Notes: generated by a model not told the origin, from the sequence alone. Shown: positions 7,563 to 17,372, counted from the first letter of the stretch. The stretch is 64,000 bases of DNA from Desulfatibacillum alkenivorans DSM 16219 (GCF_900142135.1 NZ_FQZU01000033.1:1-64000); one strand, 5' to 3'. Made by a program: numbers and translations.

Positions 7563-9125
7563 ATGAACGATCTTCTTCAGCGGATAGCGCAAATATTCCA
7601 GTCCATGACTCCGGGGCGCAGAGTCGCCCTGGTGGTGGTCCTGGCCGGTTTGATCGCAGCATTTGCGGCCATGTTTTTCTGGGCGGGAACCCCCGAGTAC
7701 CAGGTCTTGTTCTCCCAGTTGAGCCAGGAGGATGCGGGAAAAATCGTGTCCAAGCTCCAGGAGCAGAGGATTCCCTACCAGCTAGCCCAGGGCGGGACCG
7801 CAGTCTTGGTTCCCGGAGAGCAGGTGTATGAATTGCGTCTTTCCCTGGCTGCCGAGGGGCTTCCCAAGGGCGGAAGCGTGGGCTTTGAAATTTTTGACGA
7901 GTCCAGCTTTTCCACCACCGAATTCGTCCAAAAGCTGAACTACCAACGCGCCCTGCAAGGCGAGTTGTCCCGGACTATCGGGCAGTTCAACGAAGTCCGT
8001 TCCGCCAAGGTGCTCATCGTCCCCGCCAAGGACACGGTGTTTGTGGAAACCACATCCCCGGCCACGGCCTCTGTTTTGCTGGACTTGGCCCGTCCCTTAT
8101 CCTCCGGGCAGGTTAGCGGCATCGTGAATCTGGTGGCCAATGCCGTGGAGGGCCTGGGAACCGAGCAGGTGACCGTGGTCGACACCACGGGCAAGGTCTG
8201 GTTCAAGGGCGCCGGCGAAGGGGACGACGCCGCCCTGGCGGCCAACAACCGCCTGGAAATGCAGCAGCAGACCGAAGATCGTCTTGCCAAGCACGTCCAA
8301 TCCATGTTGGAGCAGATAGTCGGCCCGGGCAAAGCCATTGTGCGCGTTCGCGCTGAAATGGATTTCGACCAGGAGGAGTATTCGGAAGAGACTTACGATC
8401 CTGATTCCGTGGTTGTCCGCAGCCAGCAAAAGCGCACGGAGGACACCGTGAAGGAAATTCCCGGCGGAACCGCGGTCAATACCATGAATAACCAGCCTGG
8501 AATGGCCAGCGGGGCCGCTTTGGGGCAGTCCCGCACCCAAAAACAGGATGAAGTCACCAACAACGAAATCAACCGGGTTCAGAGGCGGGTCACCAAAATG
8601 CTGCCCACCATCACCCGGTTGTCCGTCGCCGCCGTCCTGGACGGCACATACAAAACCGTTGAAAATCAGGACGGAGTCAGCACCGCCCAGTTCGTTCCCA
8701 GAACCGCCGAAGAGCTCAAGCAGTTTGAGGGCATTGTCAAGAACGCCATGGGCTATTCCGAAGACCGGGAAGATCAGGTGACGGTCTCCTCTTTCCAGTT
8801 CACCTCTTTGCCTGGAGCGGACATGGCCGCAGCCGAAGCTCCCAGCGCCGTAACAAAATACCTGAACATGTACGGCAAATGGGCTTTGCTGGCGCTGCTT
8901 ATGCTTCTCACCTTCGTGTTTGTGGTGCGGCCTATCCTCAAAAGCGTCAAGCCTCCCGAACCCGAAAAGGAAGAAACCCAGGCCCTGGAGCATGAAGAAA
9001 TGGCTCTCCTGCCCGAGGCCCCGGAGGAAATTGACATCTCGTTGCGGGCCAGGCAGCTTGCGCTGGACGAGTTTGAAAAAGCGGAGCAGCTTGTCAGAGG
9101 CTGGCTGGGAGAGGTGGAGCAATGA
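7563..9125 (+). CDS. fliF: Flagellar MS-ring protein FliF
   Basis: A 520-residue inner-membrane ring protein. An N-terminal transmembrane helix (about 21-41) is followed by the YscJ/FliF domain (FSQLSQEDAGKIVSKLQEQ) and the FliF C-terminal domain; a second membrane helix (about 438-458, WALLALLMLLTFVFVVRPIL) leads to an acidic cytoplasmic tail that in known FliF proteins binds FliG. The Asn/Gln-rich loop around 300-335 is typical of the variable region. Its stop overlaps the fliG start by four bases (ATGA), consistent with the tight stoichiometry of ring and switch. Confidence 0.96.
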   Translation: MNDLLQRIAQIFQSMTPGRRVALVVVLAGLIAAFAAMFFWAGTPEYQVLFSQLSQEDAGKIVSKLQEQRIPYQLAQGGTAVLVPGEQVYELRLSLAAEGLPKGGSVGFEIFDESSFSTTEFVQKLNYQRALQGELSRTIGQFNEVRSAKVLIVPAKDTVFVETTSPATASVLLDLARPLSSGQVSGIVNLVANAVEGLGTEQVTVVDTTGKVWFKGAGEGDDAALAANNRLEMQQQTEDRLAKHVQSMLEQIVGPGKAIVRVRAEMDFDQEEYSEETYDPDSVVVRSQQKRTEDTVKEIPGGTAVNTMNNQPGMASGAALGQSRTQKQDEVTNNEINRVQRRVTKMLPTITRLSVAAVLDGTYKTVENQDGVSTAQFVPRTAEELKQFEGIVKNAMGYSEDREDQVTVSSFQFTSLPGADMAAAEAPSAVTKYLNMYGKWALLALLMLLTFVFVVRPILKSVKPPEPEKEETQALEHEEMALLPEAPEEIDISLRARQLALDEFEKAEQLVRGWLGEVEQ

Positions 9126-10141
9126 GCGGCAAGACATTAGATCCTGAAAAACTGACGGGGCCTGAAAAAGCGGCTATTTTTCTCCTGGCCATGGGCGAGG
9201 ACTACGCCTCCAAGGTCATGAAAAACATGGCCCCTAAGGAAGTTAATCGAATCGCCAACCACATGAAGGAAATCCAGTTCGTTCCCTCCAGCGTGCTGAC
9301 CAAGGTCTACGAGGAATTCGTGGATAAAGTCGAGCGCAAGGACGAGTTGATGATTCAGGGCGACCAGTTCGTGAAAAAGGTGGTGCATTCCACTTTTGAC
9401 GAAATCACGATCAAGGAGATTTTTCAGGATCTGGACGCCGAGGAAAGGGAAGAGCCCTTTGCTTACATTGAAAAAATCGACCCCCAGGCCCTCATCCGCA
9501 TTCTTTCCGGCGAGCATCCCCAGACGGTGGCCCTGGTCCTGGCCCATATGAAGCCCGGCCAGGCTGCGGCCGTGCTGGCGGGCATGCCCAAGGAGGTGCA
9601 GGCCGATATCGCCATGCGCGTTGCGGATATCAATCAGGTTCCCATAGAAATCATCCACGAGGTGGATTCCTCCCTGCAAAAGGAGGTCCTCACCATTTCC
9701 GACTCCGGCGGCAGAGAGATAGGCGGCGCTGAAGCCCTGGCCAACATTCTCAACGAGGTGGATAAGGCCACGGAAGAAACCGTCATGACCACCATGGAAG
9801 AAGAGCGCACCGAGATTGCGGAAAAGGTCCGCCAGCTCATGTTCGTGTTCGAAGACTTGCTCAAGGTGGACGACAAGGGCATGCGCGAGATCCTCAAGCA
9901 GGTGGACACCAGCGAACTGGTTGTGGCCCTCAAGTCCGCCTCCGAGGCCATGAAGGACAAGGTTTTCGGAAACCTTTCCCAGCGCGCTGCAGAAATGCTG
10001 CGGGAAGACATGGAAGTCATGGGCCCCACGCGTCTGGCCGAAGTGGAAGCCGCCCAGCAGGGCGTCATACGCATTGCACGGCAGTTGGAGGCCGAGGGCA
10101 AGGTGGTTATAGCCCGCGGCTCCGAGGACGTCCTGGTCTGA
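9122..10141 (+). CDS. fliG: Flagellar motor switch protein FliG
   Basis: A 339-residue rotor protein that couples stator torque to rotation. The N-terminal domain (LTGPEKAAIFLLAMGEDYA) would bind FliF. The middle domain carries the EHPQ motif (SGEHPQTVALVLAHM, about residues 129-143), and the C-terminal domain contains the torque helix region KSASEAMKDKVFGNLSQRAAEML with conserved charged residues. Length and motifs match the family. It overlaps fliF and is followed at once by fliH. Confidence 0.96.
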   Translation: MSGKTLDPEKLTGPEKAAIFLLAMGEDYASKVMKNMAPKEVNRIANHMKEIQFVPSSVLTKVYEEFVDKVERKDELMIQGDQFVKKVVHSTFDEITIKEIFQDLDAEEREEPFAYIEKIDPQALIRILSGEHPQTVALVLAHMKPGQAAAVLAGMPKEVQADIAMRVADINQVPIEIIHEVDSSLQKEVLTISDSGGREIGGAEALANILNEVDKATEETVMTTMEEERTEIAEKVRQLMFVFEDLLKVDDKGMREILKQVDTSELVVALKSASEAMKDKVFGNLSQRAAEMLREDMEVMGPTRLAEVEAAQQGVIRIARQLEAEGKVVIARGSEDVLV

Positions 10142-10142
10142 T

Positions 10143-10859
10143 ATGGATAATCGGGAACAAGAGAAAAGTATGCAATATCAGCCGTTTTTGTTGAACGAAC
10201 TGGCCAAGCCCGAGCCCCCAAAGCCTGCCAAGCCTCCCAGGCATGCCATGCAAGAGGAAGAGGACCGCGAAGGGGGGGACGCACCGGATCTGGAGCGCAT
10301 TCATCAGCAGGCCCAGGAAATCTTGGAGGATGCCCGCAAGCAGGCCGAGGAAGTGGAGCGGGAAGCCTATGAGCAGGGCTTTAAGCAAGGGGAGAAGGAC
10401 GGGCAGGAAATAGGATCCATGAAGTTGGAAAAAATCCTGGACCGCATCGAACAGATTTCCCGGGATCTGGATTCCTATCACGAAACCTTTGTTCAAAAGC
10501 ACGAAAAGGAAATATTATCCCTGGTGTCGGCCATTGCAGCCAAGGTGATCAAGGCTCAGGTGGATCTGGAGCCTGAAACCGTCAAAAATGCGGTCATGGA
10601 GGCCCTCTCCGTGGTCTCGGACTGGCAGGAGGTGACGGTTCGCGTAGACCCTTCGGATTTTGAGTTCCTGGATGAAATGCGGCCGGAATTTTTTGAAAAG
10701 GTCGCATCCCTCCGCTCCATCAATATCGTGCCCGACTCCTCCGTGGAAAAAGGCGGCTGCATTGTCAGCTCCGATTTCGGAGAGGTGGACGCCAGCATAG
10801 AGTCCCGCCTGGACAAGGTCTCCCAGGCTATCATGGACGTTTACTACTCCAGGCGATAA
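10143..10859 (+). CDS. fliH: Flagellar assembly protein FliH
   Basis: A 238-residue regulator of the export ATPase FliI. The sequence has a charged coiled-coil N-terminal half (QQAQEILEDARKQAEEVEREAYEQGFKQGEKDG, with the Gly-spaced helix typical of FliH/YscL around residues 75-87) and a globular C-terminal half that would contact FliI. ATG 10143 begins one base after the fliG stop; ATG 10170 (MQYQPFLLNEL), preceded by AAGAGAAAAG, is an alternative start. Position between fliG and fliI supports the call. Confidence 0.88.
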   Translation: MDNREQEKSMQYQPFLLNELAKPEPPKPAKPPRHAMQEEEDREGGDAPDLERIHQQAQEILEDARKQAEEVEREAYEQGFKQGEKDGQEIGSMKLEKILDRIEQISRDLDSYHETFVQKHEKEILSLVSAIAAKVIKAQVDLEPETVKNAVMEALSVVSDWQEVTVRVDPSDFEFLDEMRPEFFEKVASLRSINIVPDSSVEKGGCIVSSDFGEVDASIESRLDKVSQAIMDVYYSRR

Positions 10860-10870
10860 GGCGCGTCTTC

Positions 10871-12199
10871 ATGGATTTTTCAGCATATCAGGAAGCGATT
10901 CAAACCTCCCAGCCCGTCTTGCCGGAAGGCAAGGTGGATCAGGTGGTGGGCTTGATTGTGGAGGGCTACGGCCCCCAGATGAGCGTGGGCGCCGTGTGCG
11001 ATCTTGTGACCACTCAGGGCAGGCGCATTCCGGCCGAAGTGGTGGGGTTCAAGGAAAAACGCATGCTCCTCATGCCTTACGGCGAGATGCAGGGCATCCA
11101 GTTGGGATGCCGCATTGTGCCTCGCCAGCAGCAGCCCCTGGCGCCCGTGGGCGACGCGTACCTCGGCCGGGTCATCGACGGCCTGGGCCAGCCCATGGAC
11201 GACAAGGGCCCCATCCCCGCCACGGACATGTACCCCCTCTACGCAGACGTGGTAAACGCCCTGCATCGCAGGTCCGTCAATCAGGTTTCCGACGTGGGCG
11301 TCCGGGTGATCAACTCATTCATCACCGTGGGACAGGGACAGCGGGTGGCCATCATGGCTGGCTCCGGCGTGGGGAAAAGCGTGCTCATGGGCATGATCAG
11401 CCGCCACATGGCTTCGGACGTGTGCATCGTGGCTCTGATTGGGGAGCGGGGCAGGGAGGTAAAGGATTTTGTGGACGAAATTCTGGGGCCGGACGGCATG
11501 GGCCGATCCATTGTGGTGGCCGCCACTTCCGACACATCCCCTCTTGTCCGTATGCGCGGGGCCTATCTGGCGACCACCTTGGCCGAGTATTTTCGGGATC
11601 AGGGCAAAAACGTCATCCTCATGATGGACTCCGTCACCCGCTTCGCCATGTCCTCCCGGGACGTGGGCCTGGCCGCGGGAGAGCCTCCCACGGTGAAAGG
11701 CTACACGCCTTCCTTTTTCGTGAAATTGCCCAAGCTGCTGGAGCGCGCCGGCAGCGTGCAAGGCAAAGGCAGCATCACGGGCATTTATACGGTTTTGGTG
11801 GAAGGGGACGACATGAACGACCCCGTGGGCGACGCCGTGCGATCCATAGTGGACGGACACATCGTCCTTTCCCGCAAGCTGGCCAATCAGGGCCATTATC
11901 CGGCGGTGGACGTACTGGCCTCGGTCAGCCGCGTCATGCGCGCCACGGTGTCCGCCGAGCACACCCGGATGGCCCAACGCTTTCGGGAAGTCTTGGCCGC
12001 TTACCAGAACGTGGAGGACCTCATATCCATCGGCGCTTATGTGGACGGCAGCGATCCCGACGTGGACTACGCCAAGTCCATGATTGGCAAGATGAAGCAG
12101 TTTTTGCGCCAGGACATGATGGAGGGGGTTTCATACGAGGAATGCGTGCAACAATTGACCGCCTTGTTCGGGACCGTGGAAAAAACTAAAAAAAAGTAA
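10871..12199 (+). CDS. fliI: Flagellum-specific export ATPase FliI
   Basis: A 442-residue ATPase of the flagellar type III export apparatus, related to F1 beta. The N-terminal beta barrel leads to the nucleotide-binding core with Walker A GSGVGKS (about 166-172), the family block ALIGERGREVKDF, Walker B VILMMDSVTRFA and the PSFFVKLPKLLERAG region. Length equals that of typical FliI. It follows fliH by 11 bp and is co-transcribed with it. Confidence 0.96.
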   Translation: MDFSAYQEAIQTSQPVLPEGKVDQVVGLIVEGYGPQMSVGAVCDLVTTQGRRIPAEVVGFKEKRMLLMPYGEMQGIQLGCRIVPRQQQPLAPVGDAYLGRVIDGLGQPMDDKGPIPATDMYPLYADVVNALHRRSVNQVSDVGVRVINSFITVGQGQRVAIMAGSGVGKSVLMGMISRHMASDVCIVALIGERGREVKDFVDEILGPDGMGRSIVVAATSDTSPLVRMRGAYLATTLAEYFRDQGKNVILMMDSVTRFAMSSRDVGLAAGEPPTVKGYTPSFFVKLPKLLERAGSVQGKGSITGIYTVLVEGDDMNDPVGDAVRSIVDGHIVLSRKLANQGHYPAVDVLASVSRVMRATVSAEHTRMAQRFREVLAAYQNVEDLISIGAYVDGSDPDVDYAKSMIGKMKQFLRQDMMEGVSYEECVQQLTALFGTVEKTKKK

Positions 12200-12297
12200 C
12201 CGACTGAAACATGTTGGCAGGAAACTTGAAAGAGATCGTTGTTGGAACACGGTTTTACGCAGCAGGATTTATAAGGTCTGTTTGAAAGGCCCCCTGA

Positions 12298-12747
12298 ATG
12301 AAAAAGTTTCAATTTCGTCTGGAGCCGGTTTTAAAGCTCCGCAAATACAAAGAACGCACAGCTCAAATGGAGTTGGCCAAAGCCCTGGCTGCGCTCCAGG
12401 AAGCTCAGGCGTTCTTGGAGCAGTCAAGGCTGCAGGAAATAAGCGCCCAGCGGAATTGGGATGCAGGTCTGGAAAAAGGAATGTGGGAAAATGAGTTCAG
12501 GATGCACGCGGACCATCTTCGGGGACTGAAAGCCCAGACCGCACGGGCTTTGGAAAATGAAGCTCGCTTAAAAGGCGTGGTGGAAAAACGCAGGCGGGAA
12601 TTGGTGCAAGCATCGGCTAGCCGGAAATCCATGGAACTCCTCCGGGAGGAACGCTTCACCCAATATAAGCTGGAAACGGGCAGGATGGAGCAAAAGGAGA
12701 CTGACGAAATGGCCAGCCTCCACAGATCCACGCAGGAGCGGTTGTAA
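12298..12747 (+). CDS. fliJ: Flagellar export chaperone FliJ
   Basis: A 149-residue, almost wholly helical, highly charged protein starting MKKFQFRLEPVLKLRKYKE, the characteristic FliJ opening. FliJ forms an antiparallel coiled coil that sits in the FliI hexamer and helps export. It is 98 bp downstream of fliI; that gap contains no gene. The ribosome site is weak (GAAAGG). It is followed after 2 bp by the MotE-like gene. Confidence 0.85.
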   Translation: MKKFQFRLEPVLKLRKYKERTAQMELAKALAALQEAQAFLEQSRLQEISAQRNWDAGLEKGMWENEFRMHADHLRGLKAQTARALENEARLKGVVEKRRRELVQASASRKSMELLREERFTQYKLETGRMEQKETDEMASLHRSTQERL

Positions 12748-12749
12748 TC

Positions 12750-13358
12750 ATGAAAAACAAGCGCAATCTCAAAGGCGCCCCCATTTTTATTCTGGTTGCG
12801 GCGATCATCCTGGCCAAACTGGGGATATCCCTGGTGCTTATGGCCCAGCCCGACCTGCAGGTCAACCTGGAGCCTGGCATGGCCATGGCTCAAACTCCGG
12901 AGGAGGATGCCGCCGCTGATCCAGCCAATCAAGAGGGGCGGGATTCCACGGCTCCCGCCGCCGCCATGGGTGAGAGCGAAGCCGCGGCCGAGGACTCCAA
13001 TATGGCCTTGACTCCCGAGGAAATGGAAGCCCACAAGCTGGAAAGGGAGCGTAAGGAATTGGAGCTTTTGCGTACGGAAGTGGAAGGAAAGATCGCGGAA
13101 CTGGAAGCCATTCAAAAAGAGATTTACGCCCAGTTGGAGCAACTGGAAGGGGCCTTTAATGCGCGGGAGAAGCACCTGATCAAAATACTCTCCGAAATGC
13201 CGGCCAAAAAAAGCGCTCCCATGATCGACAAGCTGGAAATTGATCTGGTGGTCAAATTATTCGCCAAGATGAAAAGCGACAAAGTAGCCTCCATCCTGCC
13301 GTACCTGGAGCCTGTCAAGGCCGCGGAGATCGGCGAAAAGCTGGCGAGCCGGCAATGA
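12750..13358 (+). CDS. MotE-like membrane protein with MgtE-N-type domain
   Basis: A 202-residue protein with one N-terminal membrane helix (FILVAAIILAKLGISLVLMA), a disordered Ala/Glu-rich stretch, a coiled coil (about 88-135, ELERERKELELLRTEVEGK region) and a C-terminal MgtE-N-like module ending PYLEPVKAAEIGEKLA. This architecture is that of MotE-family proteins encoded beside fliJ, which support the stator or its chaperones. It ends the flagellar block; the expected fliK/flgD/flgE genes are not in this window. Confidence 0.75.
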   Translation: MKNKRNLKGAPIFILVAAIILAKLGISLVLMAQPDLQVNLEPGMAMAQTPEEDAAADPANQEGRDSTAPAAAMGESEAAAEDSNMALTPEEMEAHKLERERKELELLRTEVEGKIAELEAIQKEIYAQLEQLEGAFNAREKHLIKILSEMPAKKSAPMIDKLEIDLVVKLFAKMKSDKVASILPYLEPVKAAEIGEKLASRQ

Positions 13359-13376
13359 TCGCGATTTTAATGGATA

Positions 13377-13622
13377 TTATGCAAAAAGGTCGACAATCCG
13401 GCCCTTACCGGCGGGATCCGCATAGGCTGCTTCGTGGGAGCGGATTTCCACAAGACGCAGGGGGATGGGATTTTCGTTGGTTTTTTCAGAACGAAAGGAT
13501 CGGGGGGAACGGTCGGAGCGCGAAGAGTCCGGTTCTCTGTTGTTCAGCCGTTTAGCTGGTTCAATTCTGGGCGTCGTTCTTGGTTGGTAGACGCTGGGGA
13601 GGTTCCTGATCCCGTTGGTCAT
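13377..13622 (-). CDS. Possible small hypothetical protein, convergent with flagellar operon
   Basis: An open frame of 81 residues from ATG 13622 (a TTG one codon upstream also exists), rich in Arg, Ser and Pro and ending GRIVDLFA. No family is recognised. In favour: it fits exactly between the MotE-like gene (18-bp gap, convergent) and hflX on the same strand, and no other gene fills the space. Against: no strong ribosome site and low sequence complexity. It may be non-coding. Confidence 0.35.
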   Translation of the reverse strand: MTNGIRNLPSVYQPRTTPRIEPAKRLNNREPDSSRSDRSPRSFRSEKTNENPIPLRLVEIRSHEAAYADPAGKGRIVDLFA

Positions 13623-13738
13623 CAAATTTACCGGTCTTTCTATATGGACTTAAGGCGTCTAGGGTGCGGTGCAGCGTTCCAGCAAATAATTCAGGGTATC
13701 AATAAACGGTCTTCCGGTCAATTCATTTATACCGTTTT

Positions 13739-15373
13739 TTATTCGGAGCTCTCCTCAAAAAGTCTTTCCATGATGGTTTCGGTCAAAGGCCTCAGGCTGG
13801 GGCGGTCCAAAGCGCTGATGGGCATCCCTTCCAGGCTCCTGCACAGTCGCTCCATTTCCTCGGGCTCCACCTTGTCGGCCTTGTTCAAAACGCGGATGGT
13901 GGGAATGGCCGATACCCCGATGTCCTCCAGGATTTTGTCCACCGACTCCACCTGCTCGGCCATTCTGGGGTTGCTGGCGTCGATGACGTGCAGCAAAAGG
14001 TCGGCGCTCTTCAATTCCTCCAGGGTGGCTGCGAAGGCGGTCACCAGATCCTTGGGCAGATCCCGGATAAACCCCACGGTGTCGGTAATGATGATTTCCT
14101 TGTCTTCGGGAAAGCGCAAGCGCCGGCTTGTCGGGTCCAGGGTGGCGAACAGCTTGCTTTCCGCCAATACTTCCGCCTGGGTCAGGGTGTTCAGCAGGGT
14201 GGACTTTCCCGCGTTGGTGTATCCCACAATGGACACGATGGGCAGCCCTTTGCGCTCCCTGGCGGATTTTTGCGTCTGCCGGCGTTTGGAGACGTTTTTC
14301 AGGGATTTTTCCAAGCGGGTGATGCGTTCCCGCACCCGGCGGCGGTCCACCTCCAGCTTGGTTTCCCCGGGGCCGCGGCCGCCAATGCCGCCCATAAGGC
14401 GCGACATGGCCGTGCCCCGGCCGAGCAGCCTGGGCAGCATGTATTTCAACTGGGCCAGTTCCACCTGGAGCTTGCCTTCGGAGGTCATGGCCCGTTGGGC
14501 GAAGATGTCCAGGATAAGCTGGGTGCGGTCAATTACCGGCAGTTCCACCTGATTGGTTATGGCTTGAATCTGGGACGGGTTCAGGTCCTGATCGAAGATG
14601 ACCAGGTCCACGCCGTATTGCATGGCTGCGATAGTCAGCTCGCGGATTTTGCCCTTGCCCATAAGAAACCGGGCGTCCATCCTGGTCCGGTGCTGAATCA
14701 TTTCCGCGGCCACGAAAATGTCGTTGGTCCTGCAGAGCTCCTTCAACTCCGTCATGGAATCCGCAGCCTCGCGCCTGGGCGCGTTGGTGACGCTCACCAA
14801 AAAGGCGCTGGCTTGCTGCTTTTGGGACTTGGTCACCCCGGAGGAACGGACAAGCTCCGCCTCCAGTTCCCTGACAAAGGCCCGAAAGCTGATGTCCCGG
14901 GCGCCGGGATCCATGGGAGGCAAAACTTCATAAGGCGTTTCGCCGGGCTTGCTGGGGATCAGGTGCGCAGCGTGAAAACGATGGGGCGCGCCTGTTTCGT
15001 CAAGGGTGACGGCGGCGATGAGATCCAGCCGCAATAAGGCAAGGTCCGTCAGGTCCTCGTCGGTCAGGGGCTCGTTTTTCAAGTGGGTGTGGATCAGGCG
15101 CAGGCCGTTCAGGCGCCCCATGGCGGCCCGGTAGTCATGAAGGCTGGGGATGTTGATCTGGACGCCGTCCCCCACCATCACAAACCGGATTCTTCCCAGC
15201 CTGTCCACCAGAATGCCGATCTGACGGCGGATCTCCGCCGACAGCCTGCCCATGTCCAGGGCCAGCTCCTGGGAAACGATCAGATCGGGCGCAACCTTCC
15301 TGTTGTAGAATTTTTCCAAATGCTTCAACTGGGCGGTTTTCAACCCTTTGGTATATCCGTATACCTTTTTCAC
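13739..15373 (-). CDS. hflX: GTPase HflX
   Basis: A 544-residue ribosome-associated GTPase that splits or rescues stalled ribosomes. The G domain shows G1 GYTNAGKST, G3 DTVGFI and G4 NKAD, preceded by the HflX glycine-rich segment GGIGGRGPGETKLE and a coiled coil. The protein has about 170 more N-terminal residues than E. coli HflX, a form common in anaerobes. It starts with GTG at 15373, whose bases overlap the TGA of the upstream DUF2065 gene (GTGA), indicating translational coupling. Confidence 0.93.
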   Translation of the reverse strand: MKKVYGYTKGLKTAQLKHLEKFYNRKVAPDLIVSQELALDMGRLSAEIRRQIGILVDRLGRIRFVMVGDGVQINIPSLHDYRAAMGRLNGLRLIHTHLKNEPLTDEDLTDLALLRLDLIAAVTLDETGAPHRFHAAHLIPSKPGETPYEVLPPMDPGARDISFRAFVRELEAELVRSSGVTKSQKQQASAFLVSVTNAPRREAADSMTELKELCRTNDIFVAAEMIQHRTRMDARFLMGKGKIRELTIAAMQYGVDLVIFDQDLNPSQIQAITNQVELPVIDRTQLILDIFAQRAMTSEGKLQVELAQLKYMLPRLLGRGTAMSRLMGGIGGRGPGETKLEVDRRRVRERITRLEKSLKNVSKRRQTQKSARERKGLPIVSIVGYTNAGKSTLLNTLTQAEVLAESKLFATLDPTSRRLRFPEDKEIIITDTVGFIRDLPKDLVTAFAATLEELKSADLLLHVIDASNPRMAEQVESVDKILEDIGVSAIPTIRVLNKADKVEPEEMERLCRSLEGMPISALDRPSLRPLTETIMERLFEESSE

Positions 15374-15555
15374 ATTCTTCCCAAGTAGGCCAAAAGCAAG
15401 CCTCCCGCCATTAAAGCCAGGCCCATTTTGCGGAGATTGGCCGGAGGCATTTCAGTTAGTTGAAGTAAAAACTCCCGGTATTTATCAGGATTGGCGAACC
15501 AGGGAACGCCTTCTATGAACATGGCGACTCCCAAAACGCAGAGCAAGAATTTCAT
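15370..15555 (-). CDS. DUF2065 family small membrane protein
   Basis: A 61-residue protein with two hydrophobic helices (MKFLLCVLGVAMFIEGVPWF and KMGLALMAGGLLLAYLG), the layout of DUF2065 (YjeT-like) proteins of unknown function. The frame stays open 58 codons upstream, but ATG 15555 is preceded by AAAGAGGG at the right distance and matches the family length, so it is chosen. Its stop overlaps the hflX start. Confidence 0.8.
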   Translation of the reverse strand: MKFLLCVLGVAMFIEGVPWFANPDKYREFLLQLTEMPPANLRKMGLALMAGGLLLAYLGRM

Positions 15556-15942
15556 GAAACCCTCTTTTTCATTATCGGAGGCTGTTTCGCCAAACGGCGT
15601 CCATTGATTTGGGAAATTAATCGCGACTCCTCCATTTGTCAAAACAATTTGCTTACCATGGGTTATAAGCTGCAATCCATGCTTGACATCCTCGGTGGTT
15701 GAACTAAAAAAGGCAATGGCAATATGCATGATTTAAAAAGGCCCAAGATGTTTGTCAGCTTATTGGGCGGGAACATGGGATGCGAATAAACCTGACAGGA
15801 AAGCAAGCCGACGCGTTTGCCGCCCAGAGAGGCGTTATGTGTTAAACGATATTTATTATCAATTAACTTTTCCTGAGCGGTTGGCTTGTTGTATGATCCC
15901 TGTTTGATAATTTTGCGAACTGAAAAAGCGGAGATATTTACC
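15556..15942. other. Divergent intergenic region, DUF2065/hflX versus gatB
   Basis: No gene is supported here. It must contain the divergent promoters of the DUF2065-hflX pair and gatB. AT-rich stretches occur at 15720-15735 and 15845-15915, but no pair of promoter boxes is convincing. Confidence 0.5.
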
Positions 15943-17370
15943 ATGGAATTTGAGGCGGTGATCGGACTGGAAGTGCATGCGCAACTAAAGACCGAATCAA
16001 AGATTTTTTGCGGCTGTTCCACAGCTTTCGGCGCTTCCCCCAACACCCACACATGCCCTGTGTGCCTGGGTATGCCGGGATCGCTGCCTGTCCTCAATAA
16101 AAAGGTGGTGGATTACGCCATGCGCATGGCTCTGGCCACCAAATGCTCCATTTCTCCTTACAGCAGGTTCGCCCGCAAGAACTATTTTTACCCCGACCTG
16201 CCCAAGGGGTATCAGATTTCCCAGTACGAACTGCCCATCGCCGAACACGGCCACTTGATGGTGGATACGGCCCAGGGCAAAAAGAGGATCGGCATCACCC
16301 GAATCCATATGGAAGAGGATGCGGGCAAGCTGACCCACGACTCCCATCGCCCCGTATCCCGGGTGGACCTGAACCGCACCGGCACACCCTTGATCGAAAT
16401 CGTCAGCGAGCCGGACATGAGATCGCCTTTGGAGGCTTCGGCCTATCTCAAGCAGCTTCACGCCATTTTGCGGTATCTGGACATCTGCGACGGCAACATG
16501 GAGGAAGGCTCTTTCCGTTGCGACGCCAACGTGAGCGTGCGCCCCAGGGGCCAGGAAGAGTTCGGCGTCCGGGCGGAAATCAAGAACATGAACTCTTTCC
16601 GCAACGTGGAAAGAGCCATCGCTTACGAAATCGACCGCCAGTCCACGCTGGTGGAAGAGGGCGGGGAAGTGATCCAGGAAACCCGGCTATGGGACGCTGA
16701 AAAAAGTCGCACTTTTTCCATGCGCAGCAAAGAAGAAGCCCACGATTACCGATACTTTCCGGATCCCGACCTGGTGCCTCTGGTCATTGACGAAGCATGG
16801 ATCGAGCAGGTCAGGGGGCTTTTGCCCGAACTGCCCGAAGAGCGCAAAGCCCGCTTTTTGGAGCAATACGGGCTTGCCCAGGACGACGCCGTGTTCCTGA
16901 CAAGCGCCCGGGAAATGGCCGATTATTATGAAGCGTGCGTGGAAATCTTCCACGATCCCAAACAGGTGTGCAACTGGGTGACGGGCGCCCTGGCCGCCTT
17001 GCTGAACGCCAAGGGCGTCAGCGTGACGGAGTCGCCCATCAGCGCAAAGCGCCTGGCCGCCTTGCTCAAGCTCATCAAGGACGGCGTCATTTCCGGCAAG
17101 ATCGCCAAAACGGTTTTCGAGTACATGGAAACCGACGAACGCGACCCGGAGGCCATTGTCCAGGAAAAGGGCCTGGTGCAGGTTTCCGATTCAGGGGAGA
17201 TAGAAAGCATGGTTCAGGAAGTTCTGGACGCCTGCCCCGAGGAAGTGGAAGCCTACCGAGGCGGCAAGAAAAAGCTCATGGGCTTTTTTGTGGGCCAGAT
17301 CATGAAAAAGACCAAGGGAAAAGCCAATCCCCAAACCGTCAACCAACTGCTTAAGGAGAAATTGGATTAA
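15943..17370 (+). CDS. gatB: Aspartyl/glutamyl-tRNA amidotransferase subunit B
   Basis: A 475-residue subunit of the GatCAB enzyme that converts Glu-tRNA(Gln) and/or Asp-tRNA(Asn) to the amide form. It opens [22 protein letters not shown], a hallmark of GatB, followed by the zinc-binding cysteines C18/C20 and C37/C40 region ([17 protein letters not shown]). The kinase-like cradle and the C-terminal YqeY-like tail ([20 protein letters not shown]) are present. ATG 15943 is preceded by GCGGAG; 19 upstream codons in the open frame are rejected. gatA and gatC are not adjacent. Confidence 0.96.
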   Translation: MEFEAVIGLEVHAQLKTESKIFCGCSTAFGASPNTHTCPVCLGMPGSLPVLNKKVVDYAMRMALATKCSISPYSRFARKNYFYPDLPKGYQISQYELPIAEHGHLMVDTAQGKKRIGITRIHMEEDAGKLTHDSHRPVSRVDLNRTGTPLIEIVSEPDMRSPLEASAYLKQLHAILRYLDICDGNMEEGSFRCDANVSVRPRGQEEFGVRAEIKNMNSFRNVERAIAYEIDRQSTLVEEGGEVIQETRLWDAEKSRTFSMRSKEEAHDYRYFPDPDLVPLVIDEAWIEQVRGLLPELPEERKARFLEQYGLAQDDAVFLTSAREMADYYEACVEIFHDPKQVCNWVTGALAALLNAKGVSVTESPISAKRLAALLKLIKDGVISGKIAKTVFEYMETDERDPEAIVQEKGLVQVSDSGEIESMVQEVLDACPEEVEAYRGGKKKLMGFFVGQIMKKTKGKANPQTVNQLLKEKLD

Positions 17371-17372
17371 TA

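Noticed and set aside
12215-12230. Possible sigma-54 promoter before fliJ
   Set aside because: TGGCAG is followed at the right distance by TTGA, not TTGC, so the invariant -12 GC is lost.
13434-14552. 372-codon plus-strand frame opposite hflX
   Set aside because: It overlaps most of the hflX C-terminal half, has no ribosome site and no domain.
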